Origin: Mytilus galloprovincialis
Taxonomy: Eukaryota > Mollusca > Bivalvia > Mytilida > Mytilidae
Length of the DNA: 64,000 bases
Assembly: GCF_965363235.1 (NCBI RefSeq)
Contig: NC_134843.1
Span: 69,417,865 to 69,481,864, forward strand
Reading direction: 5' to 3'
The position numbers were made by a program, and so were the translations under genes. The notes under the pieces were generated by a model that saw only the letters and a list, made by a program, of their open reading frames with translations, did not search any database and was not told where the DNA came from. Positions 10,301 through 18,839 of the stretch are shown in pieces. Positions within the stretch are counted from its first letter, which is position 1. Every line of letters starts with the position of its first letter.

Positions 10301-12588
10301 TGACAAATGAAAATCCATTTTGTTATCGTCGAAAAGTGACGACTAAATGCATGTGCCGATCTTTTGTGCACATTATAATTATGACATTTCTTCCTCTTTC
10401 TACATCTTGGACCGAATAACGCTGGTGAACTGTTCACCATTACAAAACGATTCTCACAGTGTCTAAGAATTTCATTCTTGTAGCATGATTTACTTATAAA
10501 AGAGGTTATCGTTTTATGAAAGGATTGACTGTCCATGTTCTTCATCAGCTGTCAAGGAGTAAAATATTTATATAACGGTTCTAATCGAAATTGATTTTAC
10601 AAAATATAAAGGTGGTAAAAAAACATATTTCGACAGAGCAAAATCATTGTCATAGCTAACAGGAATAACTAATCTGCAATTAAATTATTCCGGGTAAAGT
10701 TTACTAAAAATACCCTCATTATCCACATGTTATGCTTTATTTTTTTTGTCGTTATAATTTCAGATTGTCAAGGACCAAGTATTGAAACCCCAAACCTATA
10801 TAAGTACATACTTTTGTCAGACTATGGCATTGTTATTGAAAATCTAGTAAACGATAGTATTAATTTCAAAGTTAAGGCTAGCAGAAATGTACAGGTAGCA
10901 TTAATGTCTTCAAATACAGATCAGGATCCTCTTCATGAAATAGTATTGGGTGGCTGGGTTAACTCAAAGTCGGTCATCCGTGACAGCAAAGAAGGGGTAG
11001 CATTGGCGACGCATGGAGGACAAGTACTTAATCAAACTGAATATAGGAAATTTTACATTAACTGGCGAGATGGGCGTATTAGAGTAGAAAATGGAAGTAA
11101 AGCGACCATCATGGAATGGACTGATACTTCAAGCCCATTAAAAATCAGAAACATAGGAATTTCAACAAGAGGGGGTTCAACAGGGAATTGGAAATTTTCA
11201 TGTAAAGGTACGAACGTTTTATCATAAATAAGTGTTTTTTAAAAGTGGTGATCATGTCCATTGTGGTATTCTTTGCTGTTTTGTAGATCTGTAAATAAGT
11301 TCATTCTTTAAGACCTATTTTTTTTAAAAAAATGTCATAAACGATGTTTAAGATTTATCAAACACTATTTTTTTAACCATAATACTAAGCCATCTGTTGT
11401 TAGAGTCAAATTTACATGACTTATATATTTACACTTTTTTTTTATTTCACTCGACCCGACTACTAGCAAATTATGAAATGAACAAATTATGCTGGTAAGT
11501 TCGAGAAAAATATATTCATAATACAGTTCGGAAACTTATCATTACTTCATGCAGCATAGCTTGTATTTTGAACTACTTTTCGAGGCAATTCCATAATGAC
11601 GAAGTAAATCCATTTATATAGGAACTCACATGATTTATACGTATGACTCGCAGTGTTTTGTATTCATACAAATTTCTTTGAACTCATACTATTGGTCAAA
11701 TAAAATACGCCTTAGTAATCATGACTTATTCCAATATTTTTTGCATTGCCGAAAGCTCGAGGCCAAAATTGATTCCTCACAAGTATACTTTCACATTTTA
11801 CAAGACAAACGGTTTTTGTTTGTTTTGCAGGAATTCAAGAACAGGAGAACATTATATCAAGCAAGAAAACAGAAATTCTGTTCATCTTATTAACGGTGAT
11901 ATTATTTGTCATTGTGACTTTCATTTTGGGATGTCTTTTTATTCGACACTATAAAAGAAATCGGGTAAGATTACCATCATCTAAAGACGAAGTTGATAGA
12001 GGAAATACCAATGAAATATATGACGAAATCGATATAGCCTTGGAAATAAATGTCAACAATAGTGTATATTTAACGCCGCCGGGAGATGATCAAATTGGAA
12101 TACATGAAATGCGTGATGCAGAACAAATATCGACGTCGACCTGTAAAAAACCGATACAAAATATTGTAGAACAAAAGATGCGTGATATTTCGATGGGACA
12201 TCGGATAAGATCCCCATCACCTAGAGACCAAACTGATACAGGAAGTACCAATGAAGTATGTAAAGAAAACGATATAGCTTTGGAAATAAATGTCAATAAT
12301 AGTGTATACATATCGTCTTCGGGAAATGATCAAATTGAAAATCGTGAAATGCGCGATGCCGAACAAATATCGATGCCGACCTCAATGCAAACGATACAGG
12401 GAATTAAAGAACACACGATGAGTGATATGTCAATGTCAGTACTTCCGGAAACGACAAAACACGTGGTTAGTGAGACAGTTCAAGTAGCAAGTGAGGATAA
12501 CCTTTCAGAACTTAACAGTAGACGCTCTTCCTTGAGCAGTGAAAGTGAATATGACAAATGTTTCAACAGTATATCAAGTTATATATAA
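1333..12588 (+). CDS. Modular FAMeT-domain type I receptor-like gene, copy 1 (gene model)
   Basis: This is a gene model assembled from exons with matching splice phases. The exons are signal peptide 1333-1399, domain 3064-3507, micro-exon 4886-4933, domain 6492-6935, micro-exon 8929-8976, domain 10764-11207, and TM plus tail 11831-12588. There is only one start-bearing exon and one TM exon in the interval, so a single gene is the simplest reading. With all exons included the CDS is 2,253 nt, 751 codons with stop. Every internal junction is phase 1, so any subset stays in frame. The domain belongs to the family named after crustacean farnesoic acid O-methyltransferase. That fold occurs in extracellular and receptor-like proteins, and I see no reason to infer methyl transfer. 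A role as a surface recognition receptor is inferred from architecture alone. The alternatives are several shorter transcripts, or separate genes sharing the end exons. Confidence 0.7.
1573..1595 (+). repeat. Poly-T run (23 T)
   Basis: An uninterrupted T tract in the first intron. It is absent at the matching place in unit 2, so it expanded or arose after duplication. Confidence 0.9.
1885..2110 (+). pseudogene. Dead FAMeT domain exon (first domain position)
   Basis: After an AG at 1883-1884 the sequence still resembles a domain-exon start (GPSIKTQ, LYKYM, then 'ALMSS'-like and 'EIILGxW'-like blocks near 2010-2080). It carries in-frame stops and indels and loses similarity after about 2110. 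The matching place in unit 2 (27,693 on) is shorter and also dead. An ancestral gene therefore had one more domain exon here. Confidence 0.65.
3064..3507 (+). CDS. FAMeT-type domain exon A (444 nt)
   Basis: A phase 1-1 exon with acceptor 'aatttcag' and donor 'gtacca'. It encodes one whole domain of 148 codons. Family landmarks run in order: DCQ at the start, LLSD, ICIGN, HVALMSSN, YEIIIGGWANSRSIIRD, FNISWSHGQIRV, MEWTD, IRNIGIST, GNWSFPC at the end. The first and last cysteines probably pair and close the domain, with the third (ICIG) free or alternative. N-glycosylation sequons are NIS and NWS. The exon can be read open from upstream intron sequence, but the acceptor and the conserved DCQ edge fix the true start. 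A shorter orthologous pair is at 28731-29174. It is extracellular by position in the gene model. Confidence 0.85.
4690..4810 (+). repeat. Dispersed repeat fragment ('actcataagtcgaa' family)
   Basis: It reads 'gaaagagaggcaaacgatacc' then 'gaactcataagtcgaaaaataaactgacaacg' in the same order as 23,410-23,640 and, inverted, 7,390-7,990. The orthologous copy at 29,900-30,180 is longer, so this one has been trimmed since the duplication. Confidence 0.6.
4886..4933 (+). CDS. 48-nt phase 1-1 micro-exon, copy 1
   Basis: It is bounded by 'cccag' and 'gtaagt' and encodes D/C-Q-G-K-E-K-Q-Y-Q-R-N-T-E-L-Q/G across its joints. The first codons (DCQ) and the last (Q plus G of a glycine codon) are the same as the edges of the 444-nt domain exons, but the domain body is missing. 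Four copies exist in the window (also 8929, 30290, 32546), all exactly 48 nt, all open, all with usable splice sites. It would give a 16-residue hydrophilic linker or stalk carrying one cysteine. Use as an exon is inferred from this conservation. Confidence 0.7.
5590..5780 (+). repeat. Dispersed repeat (ATGAGCAAAC/TAAAAGGCCCC family)
   Basis: This is a diverged member of an abundant family with blocks 'aacaactatagatcacc', 'gagcaaacactataccgcat', 'gtcagctataggaggcccc' and 'caaacgagaaaactaa'. Other members are near 10,020, 17,580 and 33,950 and inverted near 51,540 and 56,680. The surrounding 4,934-6,491 intron shows nothing else coding. The unit 2 counterpart of about 4,940-6,865 is deleted. 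Confidence 0.6.
6492..6935 (+). CDS. FAMeT-type domain exon B (444 nt)
   Basis: A phase 1-1 exon with acceptor 'agtttcag' and donor 'gtacaa'. The 148 codons carry the full set of domain landmarks: DCQ, LLSDNGICIGN, HIALMSSN, YEIILGGWDNLKSIIR, FYIKWNNGQIRV, MEWTD, IRNIGISTGWG, GNWSFPC. One NWS sequon lies at the C-terminal edge. Compared with exon A it differs mainly in the loops, while the core strands are conserved. It exists only in copy 1: in unit 2 a deletion has removed all but the last 80 nt (see 30377-30456). It sits between two micro-exons. Confidence 0.85.
7390..7990 (-). repeat. Dispersed repeat, minus orientation
   Basis: A long member of the family seen on the plus strand at 4,690 and 23,410, with blocks 'gccatggcgttgtcagttta', 'gagtttgactgtcc' and 'cgcccctctttt'. 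The orthologous copy is 30,900-31,500 in unit 2. Short reading frames through it are not conserved between copies. The rest of the intron 6,936-8,928 holds nothing I can assign. Confidence 0.65.
8929..8976 (+). CDS. 48-nt phase 1-1 micro-exon, copy 2
   Basis: Acceptor 'aatttcag', donor 'gtaaat'. It encodes C-Q-E-N-D-Q-K-I-Q-K-N-T-T-L-Q, with phase-1 joints to D and G. Same length and same edges as the other micro-exons, and here with an NTT glycosylation sequon. It lies between domain exons B and C. Confidence 0.7.
9500..9620. mobile_element. Foldback (hairpin) element
   Basis: Arms 9501-9534 and 9586-9619 are a perfect 34-bp inverted repeat beginning GGGTTATTGCATGAATATTG. A second, imperfect inner stem leaves a loop of about 10 nt. 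It sits inside an extra block of roughly 300 bp (about 9,333-9,640) that is missing from unit 2, so it was probably inserted after the duplication. No coding capacity is seen, so it is a MITE-like element of unknown superfamily. Confidence 0.7.
10017..10130 (+). repeat. Dispersed repeat remnant
   Basis: It shows 'gagataactctcaactggagacc' followed by 'gtcaccgtaaggtctttaac' and 'cagctataaaaggc', matching the family at 5,590. The ortholog in unit 2 is near 33,690-33,775. Confidence 0.55.
10155..10235 (+). pseudogene. 3' remnant of a FAMeT domain exon
   Basis: Only the last strand block survives, matching IRNIxIST and then GNWSF-C at the family positions. It has an internal stop and no acceptor. 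The same fragment is present at about 33,812-33,892, so the loss of the exon body is older than the duplication. Confidence 0.65.
10764..11207 (+). CDS. FAMeT-type domain exon C (444 nt)
   Basis: A phase 1-1 exon with acceptor 'aatttcag' and donor 'gtacga', 148 codons, with all domain landmarks (DCQ, LLSDYGIVIEN, QVALMSSN, HEIVLGGWVNSKSVIRD, FYINWRDGRIRV, MEWTD, IRNIGIST, GNWKFSC). It lacks the middle cysteine of exons A and B, leaving just the first-last pair. It carries an NQT sequon in place of NWS. It is the membrane-proximal domain, joined directly to the TM exon. Its unit 2 counterpart is 34362-34805. The two differ at several surface-type positions and one changes DCQ to ECQ. Confidence 0.85.
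11831..12588 (+). CDS. Transmembrane and cytoplasmic-tail exon, copy 1
   Basis: Acceptor 'tttgcag'. The first two bases complete the phase-1 glycine codon (GIQEQENII). A lysine pair is followed by a strongly hydrophobic stretch of about 23 residues from ILFILLTVIL to LGCLFI, then the basic stop-transfer RHYKRNR. The tail has about 210 residues in two repeats (11965-12204 and 12205-12444) and a serine-rich end (RRSSLSSESEYD). Repeat 1 has EIYDEI. In repeat 2 the matching tyrosine is a cysteine (EVCKEN). The frame ends early after SISSYI. Unit 2 instead continues to a Y-rich end, so copy 1 has lost the terminal tyrosines. Tyrosine signalling or sorting is inferred. Confidence 0.85.
11965..12444 (+). 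repeat. Two-fold coding repeat in the cytoplasmic tail
   Basis: Two units of 80 codons align over RxPSxxD, NEI/VY/CxE, DIALEINVNNSVY, DDQI/NDQI, EMRDAEQIS and a closing MRDIS/MSDMS. The period is exactly 240 nt. It is an in-frame internal duplication, also present in unit 2. Confidence 0.85.
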
Positions 12589-14448
12589 ATATTTCGGACC
12601 TAAGAAAAGCTACGAATACACCTTATAGCGCATTTAGCTAATTATCAAAGAGATGTCATCAATGGTAACTCTTTACATGGCAAAACAAATACATTCACAA
12701 AGTATTTTACTGTAAGAAGGTAGATAAAGAATTCAAAATTCATATTCTCAATAAAGTGAAGAAAGATTTTGAATATATAATTATTTCATTTATATCTCAA
12801 ACTAAAATCAGTGCATTTTGAACTCCTGTTGTACAATCTATTTAACCGAGCAGAATAAAATTCGATAAGTAACATTTGTTCGCATGTTGTGTAAGTAATA
12901 ACAATAATCCGTGTGCATATTGATTGTTCCTTTGAATATCGTATTATATCTGTTTTTTTTTTAAATCAAAATTTAAGAAGAAACTGCGAGCAAAACCTAA
13001 GATAAGATAATTATTTATTAACTGAATGTAGATTGCTTAACGTCCAGAAAATGACGTTTGATTATTGAGGTTTTGTGAATGGTATGATTCAATTGGTCAT
13101 GAGAAAATCATAGCGGGAAATTAAATCCATATTGATAACCAGTAACATGAAAATGTGAAATGAACACAAAGCCTGTGTTTAAAAGACTGTTATATTCAGC
13201 CTCATTGTTTGAAAGATGAAATCAAATCCGATAAGACTCAATGACATAGATTACTAACACTATCATGGGTATGCGACGTGTGTGGGTGGATAAGTGGGTA
13301 AGGTGAGGGGTAAAAACAAAAATGTAAATCTCATCAAGTAAACTTTTATTTGATGTTAAATCACGAAACATCGTATTTTATGTGTTCATTGCATTACATT
13401 TCAAACAAAGTCCATATAATATCATGATCTTGGTATTCCGAAAGAGGAGTAATTTGCTATTAAAGCGAAGTAACAGACAAACGGATGATAAGCTAAATGT
13501 TTCCAGACACTCCAGATGTGTATTATCATTATCCAATAGCCGAACCAGTTGAATCATTGTCCGTAGTATGAAATAGTTGTCCACCCTTGTAGGAATAAAA
13601 CGACTTTTTATATTTTCTTTAATGATTTTTACTTAATTTTTTGTTTTGTTTTCTTCTATAATGTTGAAGACTATAAAGAATAGATACAAACTTTAAATTA
13701 CAAAAACGTTCAACAAGATGAGATCTACAAAGAAGTCAATTTTGCCAAAATTGTAAACAGACTCTTTATAGAAGTAATTGCACTTAAATAATGCATGTGT
13801 AACCCTTTTTTGTGTTTTAGATGAAAACGAAAGAAAATAGACTAAAATTGTAAACCGAAAAAAAAGTTATCAATGCAAGATAAAAAAAAAAAGATTTCGT
13901 CTACAATGTCATAGAGTTACATTGTCGAAGATGCAAACAGACCTAAAATATCGGCACATGCTCTTTAAAGCCTCTTAGTTTGAGTTTAGCTGTTATGTAT
14001 TTCCAAAACTGGGTTTAATGACATCTCCCATCCTATTTTCGGCATACTTGTTGCATGATTTTGTTATTTCAATCTTTATTGATTGGAGTATTCTCCCCAT
14101 TTTTATTCTCAAATACTTCTGTTCATTTCCATTACCGTATCTTTGTCCGTTTGCGCCGTTAAAACCACACAGTTTTAAGAAGGTGAAAGCAATTAATATT
14201 AATATATCATTTTCATATCCTTATACGGACAAATCTAAACATTGCCTCAATTTATTTTCTGGATTCTTTCATTAATCTTAAAGCATATTATATAACACTA
14301 TGAATATATACATATATATGTATAACTCTAACGTACTTTTTTAGATAAAGATGCATGTCTTTATATACGTAGCAGGTAACGTCCACAGGTAATAGACAAG
14401 TTAAATCTAGGAAACCTATTCCCAGTTTTAAACATACAAAACGATAAA
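12589..14448. other. 3' UTR and spacer between receptor and decayed paralogue
   Basis: No exon is found. From about 13,150 onward this spacer is almost identical to 36,790-38,110, far closer than the receptor introns are to each other. Short frames within it (for example near 13,400 and 14,020) are shared with unit 2 only because of that near-identity and show no family resemblance. Confidence 0.6.
12750..12755 (+). terminator. Polyadenylation signal AATAAA
   Basis: It lies about 160 nt after the receptor stop codon and is conserved at the matching position 36327-36332 in unit 2. Confidence 0.55.
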
Positions 14449-14515
14449 ATGAACACATTTATAGTTATATTTTCCCTCTTTTGTCTGATCTCATCAGCTG
14501 TACTGCGTAATGGAG
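14449..14515 (+). CDS. Signal-peptide exon of decayed paralogue
   Basis: It opens with MNTFIVIFSLF and a hydrophobic core to LISSAV, then N-G-G across the junction. It is 67 nt long, with donor gtaagc at phase 1. It is intact and nearly identical to 38113-38179, with one Arg-Ser difference near the end. A tatata-rich stretch lies about 100-150 nt upstream but I do not call it a promoter. Confidence 0.7.
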
Positions 14516-15015
14516 GTAAGCATAGATACATTTAAATTTACAGTCAAATTGGTGATTATGGATTTGTGTATGAAATGAAGGACAGGAAGCAAATTAATTT
14601 TAGAATCAGAGATTAACCACAAAAAATAGTTTTAAGTTTTGTGCACAACTCGTTAGGTTTTTGCTTTTGCATTAATGATCTTTTATCCAAGATTTCGTTT
14701 ATTTCTTTGCGAATTGGCCTACAGAATAAAATCAACAGCTATAACATTATCATGATCCCTGTGTTGAAACTAATGGTGCGACCCTACAATCATTACGCAA
14801 ACCCCATTTAAACAGTACTTAACCATAAGTTAAATGTTATAAGTATTTTTTTCTGGGAAATGATTTGTTGCGATAAGCATTGAATAATATTTCCAAAAAT
14901 GGGACTCAATATTGGTAAAACTGTTAAAACCTTCCCAAATTATCAACGTAGAAATAAAATTGTTACCCGTCCAGGAAATTGAAAACGTCTGTAGCATTTT
15001 ACAAATAACAAAATA

Positions 15016-15075
15016 TTAGGATGAGTTCCAGTGAGACAACTATATACCAGAGACCTAATGACGTAGGTGTAAATA
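15016..15075 (+). repeat. Dispersed repeat remnant
   Basis: Short fragment 'gagttccagtgagacaact' plus 'ccagagacctaatgac' of the family at 5,590. Shared with 39,365-39,425. Confidence 0.5.
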
Positions 15076-15109
15076 AATCAAATCTCTTACTTTATTGTTA
15101 TCTTTACAG

Positions 15110-15553
15110 ATTGTCAGGTACCAAGTATTGAAACCCCAAACCTGTATTAATACATTCTTTTGTCAGACAATGGCATTGGTATTGGAAATCCAGTAAGAGA
15201 TAGTATTAGATTCAAGGTTAAGGCCAGCAATGATGCTCATATAGCTTTAATGTCATCAAATACTGACCACAATCCTCTTTTTGAGATAGTATTAGGCGGT
15301 TGGGCTAACTCAAAATCGGTCATACGCGACAGAAAACAAGGTAGAGCACTGGCAACGCATCATGGATAAGTTCTAAACCAAAACGAATATAGAACATTTG
15401 ATATTAAATGGAGCAATGGACATATTAGAGTTGAAAATGAATGGAATGAGCAAATCGTGGAATGAAATTATACCTCAAACCCATTAAATATTACAAATAT
15501 TGGAGTTTCTACAGGATGGGGCTCAACTGGATATTGGTCATTCGGATGTCTAG
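15110..15553 (+). pseudogene. FAMeT domain exon D, interrupted by stops
   Basis: The acceptor 'tttacag', the donor 'gtacct' and the 444-nt length are intact, and the landmarks remain (DCQVPSIETP, HIALMSSN, FEIVLGGWANSKSVIRD, FDIKWSNGHIRV, ITNIGVSTGWGS, YWSFGC). Three stop codons interrupt it and the first two are shared with exon D' at 39457. No indel has changed the frame in either copy. Confidence 0.75.
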
Positions 15554-16671
15554 GTACCTATTTTTTTTATATTCAATTTGTACTTCTACGAAATCGCAGT
15601 CATACTCCATTGTTCGTGGACGTTCATTCACGTACACGTAATGCCGTAAAATCATTAAAAATGTTCGTACAATAGTAACATGCATGAGTAAGGACGAAAA
15701 CAATAATTGACATTTGCTTTTTACACAATCTTTTAACACCGTACTATGGTTGTTGTCATCAATCATGTGGTTATTGGGTATAGAAACAATCCAATAGTAA
15801 AAACAAATTTGTTCTTTTTGACTTTTAAGTGATATTTAAGGATACACCAATGTAAGAAACATTACTGATGGCCAACAAAACAAAACACTCCTTTGTCTTT
15901 GTTTTTGAAGTTAAACAAGTTAAAAAGTTGAGTACAGAGATATTTACGTAATTCCTCCACCTTATTAAGAGTTTCTATTGTCAAATTTCCTGTTTACGGT
16001 CACCCATATTTGAAGACCAGACAGAATATTAGAGTATCACAAATATAAACATACAGTTATATCTGATAATGGTTAATTATTTACATCATGTGATTTAGCC
16101 CGGAACATATTAAAAGCTAAACAAATAGCTTTAAGAGAAGAAAAAGGAAACAAACCAAAGCGTTATGAAATCTAGACCGATTGGGATATACAATTTCTAT
16201 TTGGAAAATTATGTTTTTGCGGCTGCAACCGACATACATTGCTGAACATAAAGAAATGCATAGACAACTCAATTCATTTATTTTACTAGGTTTATTTGGA
16301 ATTAAACACTGATGACAGCCTTTCAAAGTATGCACTCACGATATATGTGTGCTGAAAATAAATCGAATAGGTTCACAATCATAAGTTTGCAAAAGGTTTA
16401 TGTTATAAAAAAAAACACACCATCTAGTGTTAAATGACAGGTTCTCTTCGTTAATCGGTATAATGTTGTCTTCGCAATTTTTCAATCTTGGTTCAACATT
16501 TGTTTTGCCTATATTAATGGTTGTTTTTAGGCGGTATGTGTCATTAATATACCGGTATACCACTTTGCCATCACTTAGGATTTTTTCAAATATATTTCAT
16601 AATAACAGACGATTCTTTTTAAAGTATTCGTTGATATTTTACTAGACAAATGTTTTCTGTATTTATTGCAG

Positions 16672-16844
16672 GGATTCAAGAACAGGAAAACATCATATTT
16701 GGCAAAATAACAGAAATTATAATGATCTCGTTAACATTGATATTACTTGTGATAGTTACTCTTAGTTTGCGTTATCTTTTTCTCCAATGTTATCAAAGAA
16801 ATCAAATGAGTCCACCATCATATACAAATAAAGGGATACAGTAA
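16672..16844 (+). CDS. TM exon of decayed paralogue
   Basis: Acceptor 'ttgcag', then G-I-Q-E-Q-E-N-I-I as in the receptor gene, a hydrophobic segment (IIMISLTLILLVIVTLSL) and the basic YQRNQ. The frame stops at 16844 after GIQ. Homology to the receptor tail continues in another frame from about 16,860 to a TAG at 17,053 (YEEINMALE, NDQFENHEMRD, VEQTM), so a small indel has cut the tail off. This exon is deleted in unit 2. Confidence 0.65.
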
Positions 16845-17053
16845 ATACCATTTAACACTATGAAGAAATCAATATGGCTTTGGAAACAGGTATCGACGAT
16901 AGTGTATCGCAGTCGCCGGAAAATGATCAATTTGAAAATCATGAAATGCGCGATATCGAACAAATGTCGACATCAATTGAAACAATACAAGAACAGGTAG
17001 AACAAACGATGCATCAAAATACGAACACAACTTTAGGCGTTAGACATATGTAG
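16845..17053 (+). pseudogene. Frameshifted tail remnant
   Basis: A continuation of the preceding exon out of frame, with one tail repeat unit recognisable (YEEINMALE, DDSVSQSPEND, ENHEMRDIEQMS). There is only one repeat unit, so the two-fold tail of the main gene may be the derived state. Confidence 0.65.
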
Positions 17054-17574
17054 GAAATAAACCAAATATTATTCCACTGATGTCTGATTTTTATTCTGAA
17101 AAAGCAACATCTGAATTGTAACTAGGTCTTTGTTTATATACATGTGAGTATGTAAGTTTAAATCAAGTCGATGTAAAAGTGAATATATTGGCTTATCAAA
17201 CTAAAATCTACAAGGAACGGTTTGATTTCATTGGAGTTATTTTGTATATGATAGTCTCCATAACCTTCTAGAAACTATTAGTTGCTAATAATTAATTAAT
17301 TTGTTTACATAATAAAAAAAAATCTATATATTTTCATTCATAATTTTAACCACACATAAAAATGTAAGATTATAAAAGGATCAAAACATTGCTTATAATT
17401 TTTCGGAAAGTATGACATAACGTGAAATAGTGTTTCGATACGTGGGACTACACCAAAATGTAGTCATTACTTCATATAAAGACTTCTATTCCAATATGTG
17501 GGACAACACCACCATGTGGTCATTACTTCACATAAAACTTCTATCCCAATATAAGAAAGAAGATGTGATATAAT

Positions 17575-17700
17575 TGCTAATGAATAAACTCTCCACAAGA
17601 AATCAAATGACACATAAATTAACAGCTATAGGTCATCATAGAGCCTTAACAAAGCAACAAGCCCATTACACAAAGTCAGCTATATCTAGGTTTCTGACAC
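17575..17700 (+). repeat. Dispersed repeat member
   Basis: Blocks 'aactctccacaagaaatcaaatgacac', 'aacagctataggtcatcat' and 'gcaacaagcccattaca' match the family at 5,590. Missing in unit 2 because of a local deletion. Confidence 0.6.
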
Positions 17701-17859
17701 AAAATAAATGTGGTCAAAGATTTTACAAATCTATTTCGCAATACTGTTCTAATGAGCATTTCTTCTTTCTTTCTGAAACTTTTTAAAAATAGAAATTCAA
17801 AAAATTTTGAAAAAAAAAATATGAACCCCTTTTTTGAATCCCTCCTTGGAGCAATTACC

Positions 17860-18300
17860 CCAAAACTTAATCCTAGCCTTTCCTTTGTGATATGGAAACT
17901 TGTGGTACAATGTCAGAGAGATCAATACACTCACACACACGTTATCGTCCAGAAACTACAAACATACTTTTTTTTGCCCTTAATTTCTAAACTATTGAAA
18001 CCATAACCCAAACATGAATTCTAACCTTCTACTTTTGGTATTAAAAATTGTGGTACAATGTCAGAGCTATCAAAATACTTATACACAAGTTATCCTCCAG
18101 AAACTACAAAAATGATTTTTTTTTGCCCTTAATTTCTAAACTATAGGCACCATAACCCAAAAATGAATTCTAACCTTCTACTTGTGACATTAAAAATTGT
18201 GGTACAATGTCAGAGCAATCAAAGTACTCGTACACAAGTTATTATCATAAAACTAGAAAAATGCTTGTTTGGGCTCCTAATTCCTAAACGGTTTCGGCCA
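17860..18300 (+). repeat. Tandem repeat, about 149-bp period, three units
   Basis: The block 'cttNtggtattaaaaattgtggtacaatgtcagag' recurs from about 17,874, 18,022 and 18,171, each followed by an A-rich 'aaactacaaaaatgNttttt' and 'cccttaatttctaaact'. Unit 2 keeps two units (40,733-41,010). Confidence 0.75.
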
Positions 18301-18839
18301 TCATAAAAACCTTCAAATTTGTCTTTGTTGACCTATATATTTGTAGATCTTTATTTGTTGCTTTTTCTGTTTACAAAAATAAATCTTCTTTAAAGATTCA
18401 GCTGACAATTACGGCAATACTGTTTTAATTGCAGATCTTATTTTGCTCATCATATTTACAGCTTTCAGTTTTTAACTACACTTACACAGCTGCACATACA
18501 TGTTTTTTGTTTTTGCATAATATGTCTGAAATCATGATTTAACATATGCATGTTAAAGGGCAGACACTTATATCAGAGAAGTCTTCTGTACACTTGACAA
18601 ATTTGTAGATCTAGCCCTGTTGATAATTTTGTTCAGTTAACATACATGGTTAACAGTTGTTGCTTTATCTACATTTCTGTACTCTATTGTGGGCCATTAA
18701 TGCATCATTAAGGGAGATATCCATTTTTATTCTGCAGTTACATGTTGTAATGTACTATTTTATCATTTATTTATCGATTTGTCTGTGCTGAGAGTTCTTG
18801 TGTTTGTCTCTGTTGTATTCCTGTCACTAAGTGTTATCA

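Larger units (their letters stand above)
14449..17053 (+). pseudogene. Decayed single-domain FAMeT receptor paralogue (unit 1)
   Basis: It has the same three-part plan as the receptor gene: signal exon 14449-14515, one domain exon 15110-15553, and TM plus tail 16672-17053. The signal exon and all splice sites look good, and the domain exon keeps the exact 444-nt length. The domain, however, has three in-frame stops (K to TAA near 15148, a TAA at a former Gln near 15365, and a TGA near 15463). The tail shifts frame after about 16,845. The first two stops are shared with unit 2, so the loss of function predates the duplication. A short secreted product from the signal exon alone, or a skipped-domain TM peptide, cannot be excluded. 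Confidence 0.75.

Noticed and set aside
1333-12588. Calling the gene a working farnesoic acid O-methyltransferase
   Set aside because: The domain family name is historical. The exons carry no SAM-binding motif, and the product is built as a secreted or membrane receptor.
11831-12588. Labelling the tail tyrosines as ITIM or ITAM
   Set aside because: The residue two before Tyr is Glu, not I/V/L/S, and the next Tyr is not followed by xxL/I at ITAM spacing.
14018-14275. 85-codon frame also open at 37,682
   Set aside because: The two regions are nearly identical over more than 1 kb of non-coding DNA, so shared openness is not evidence of coding. No domain, no splice context.
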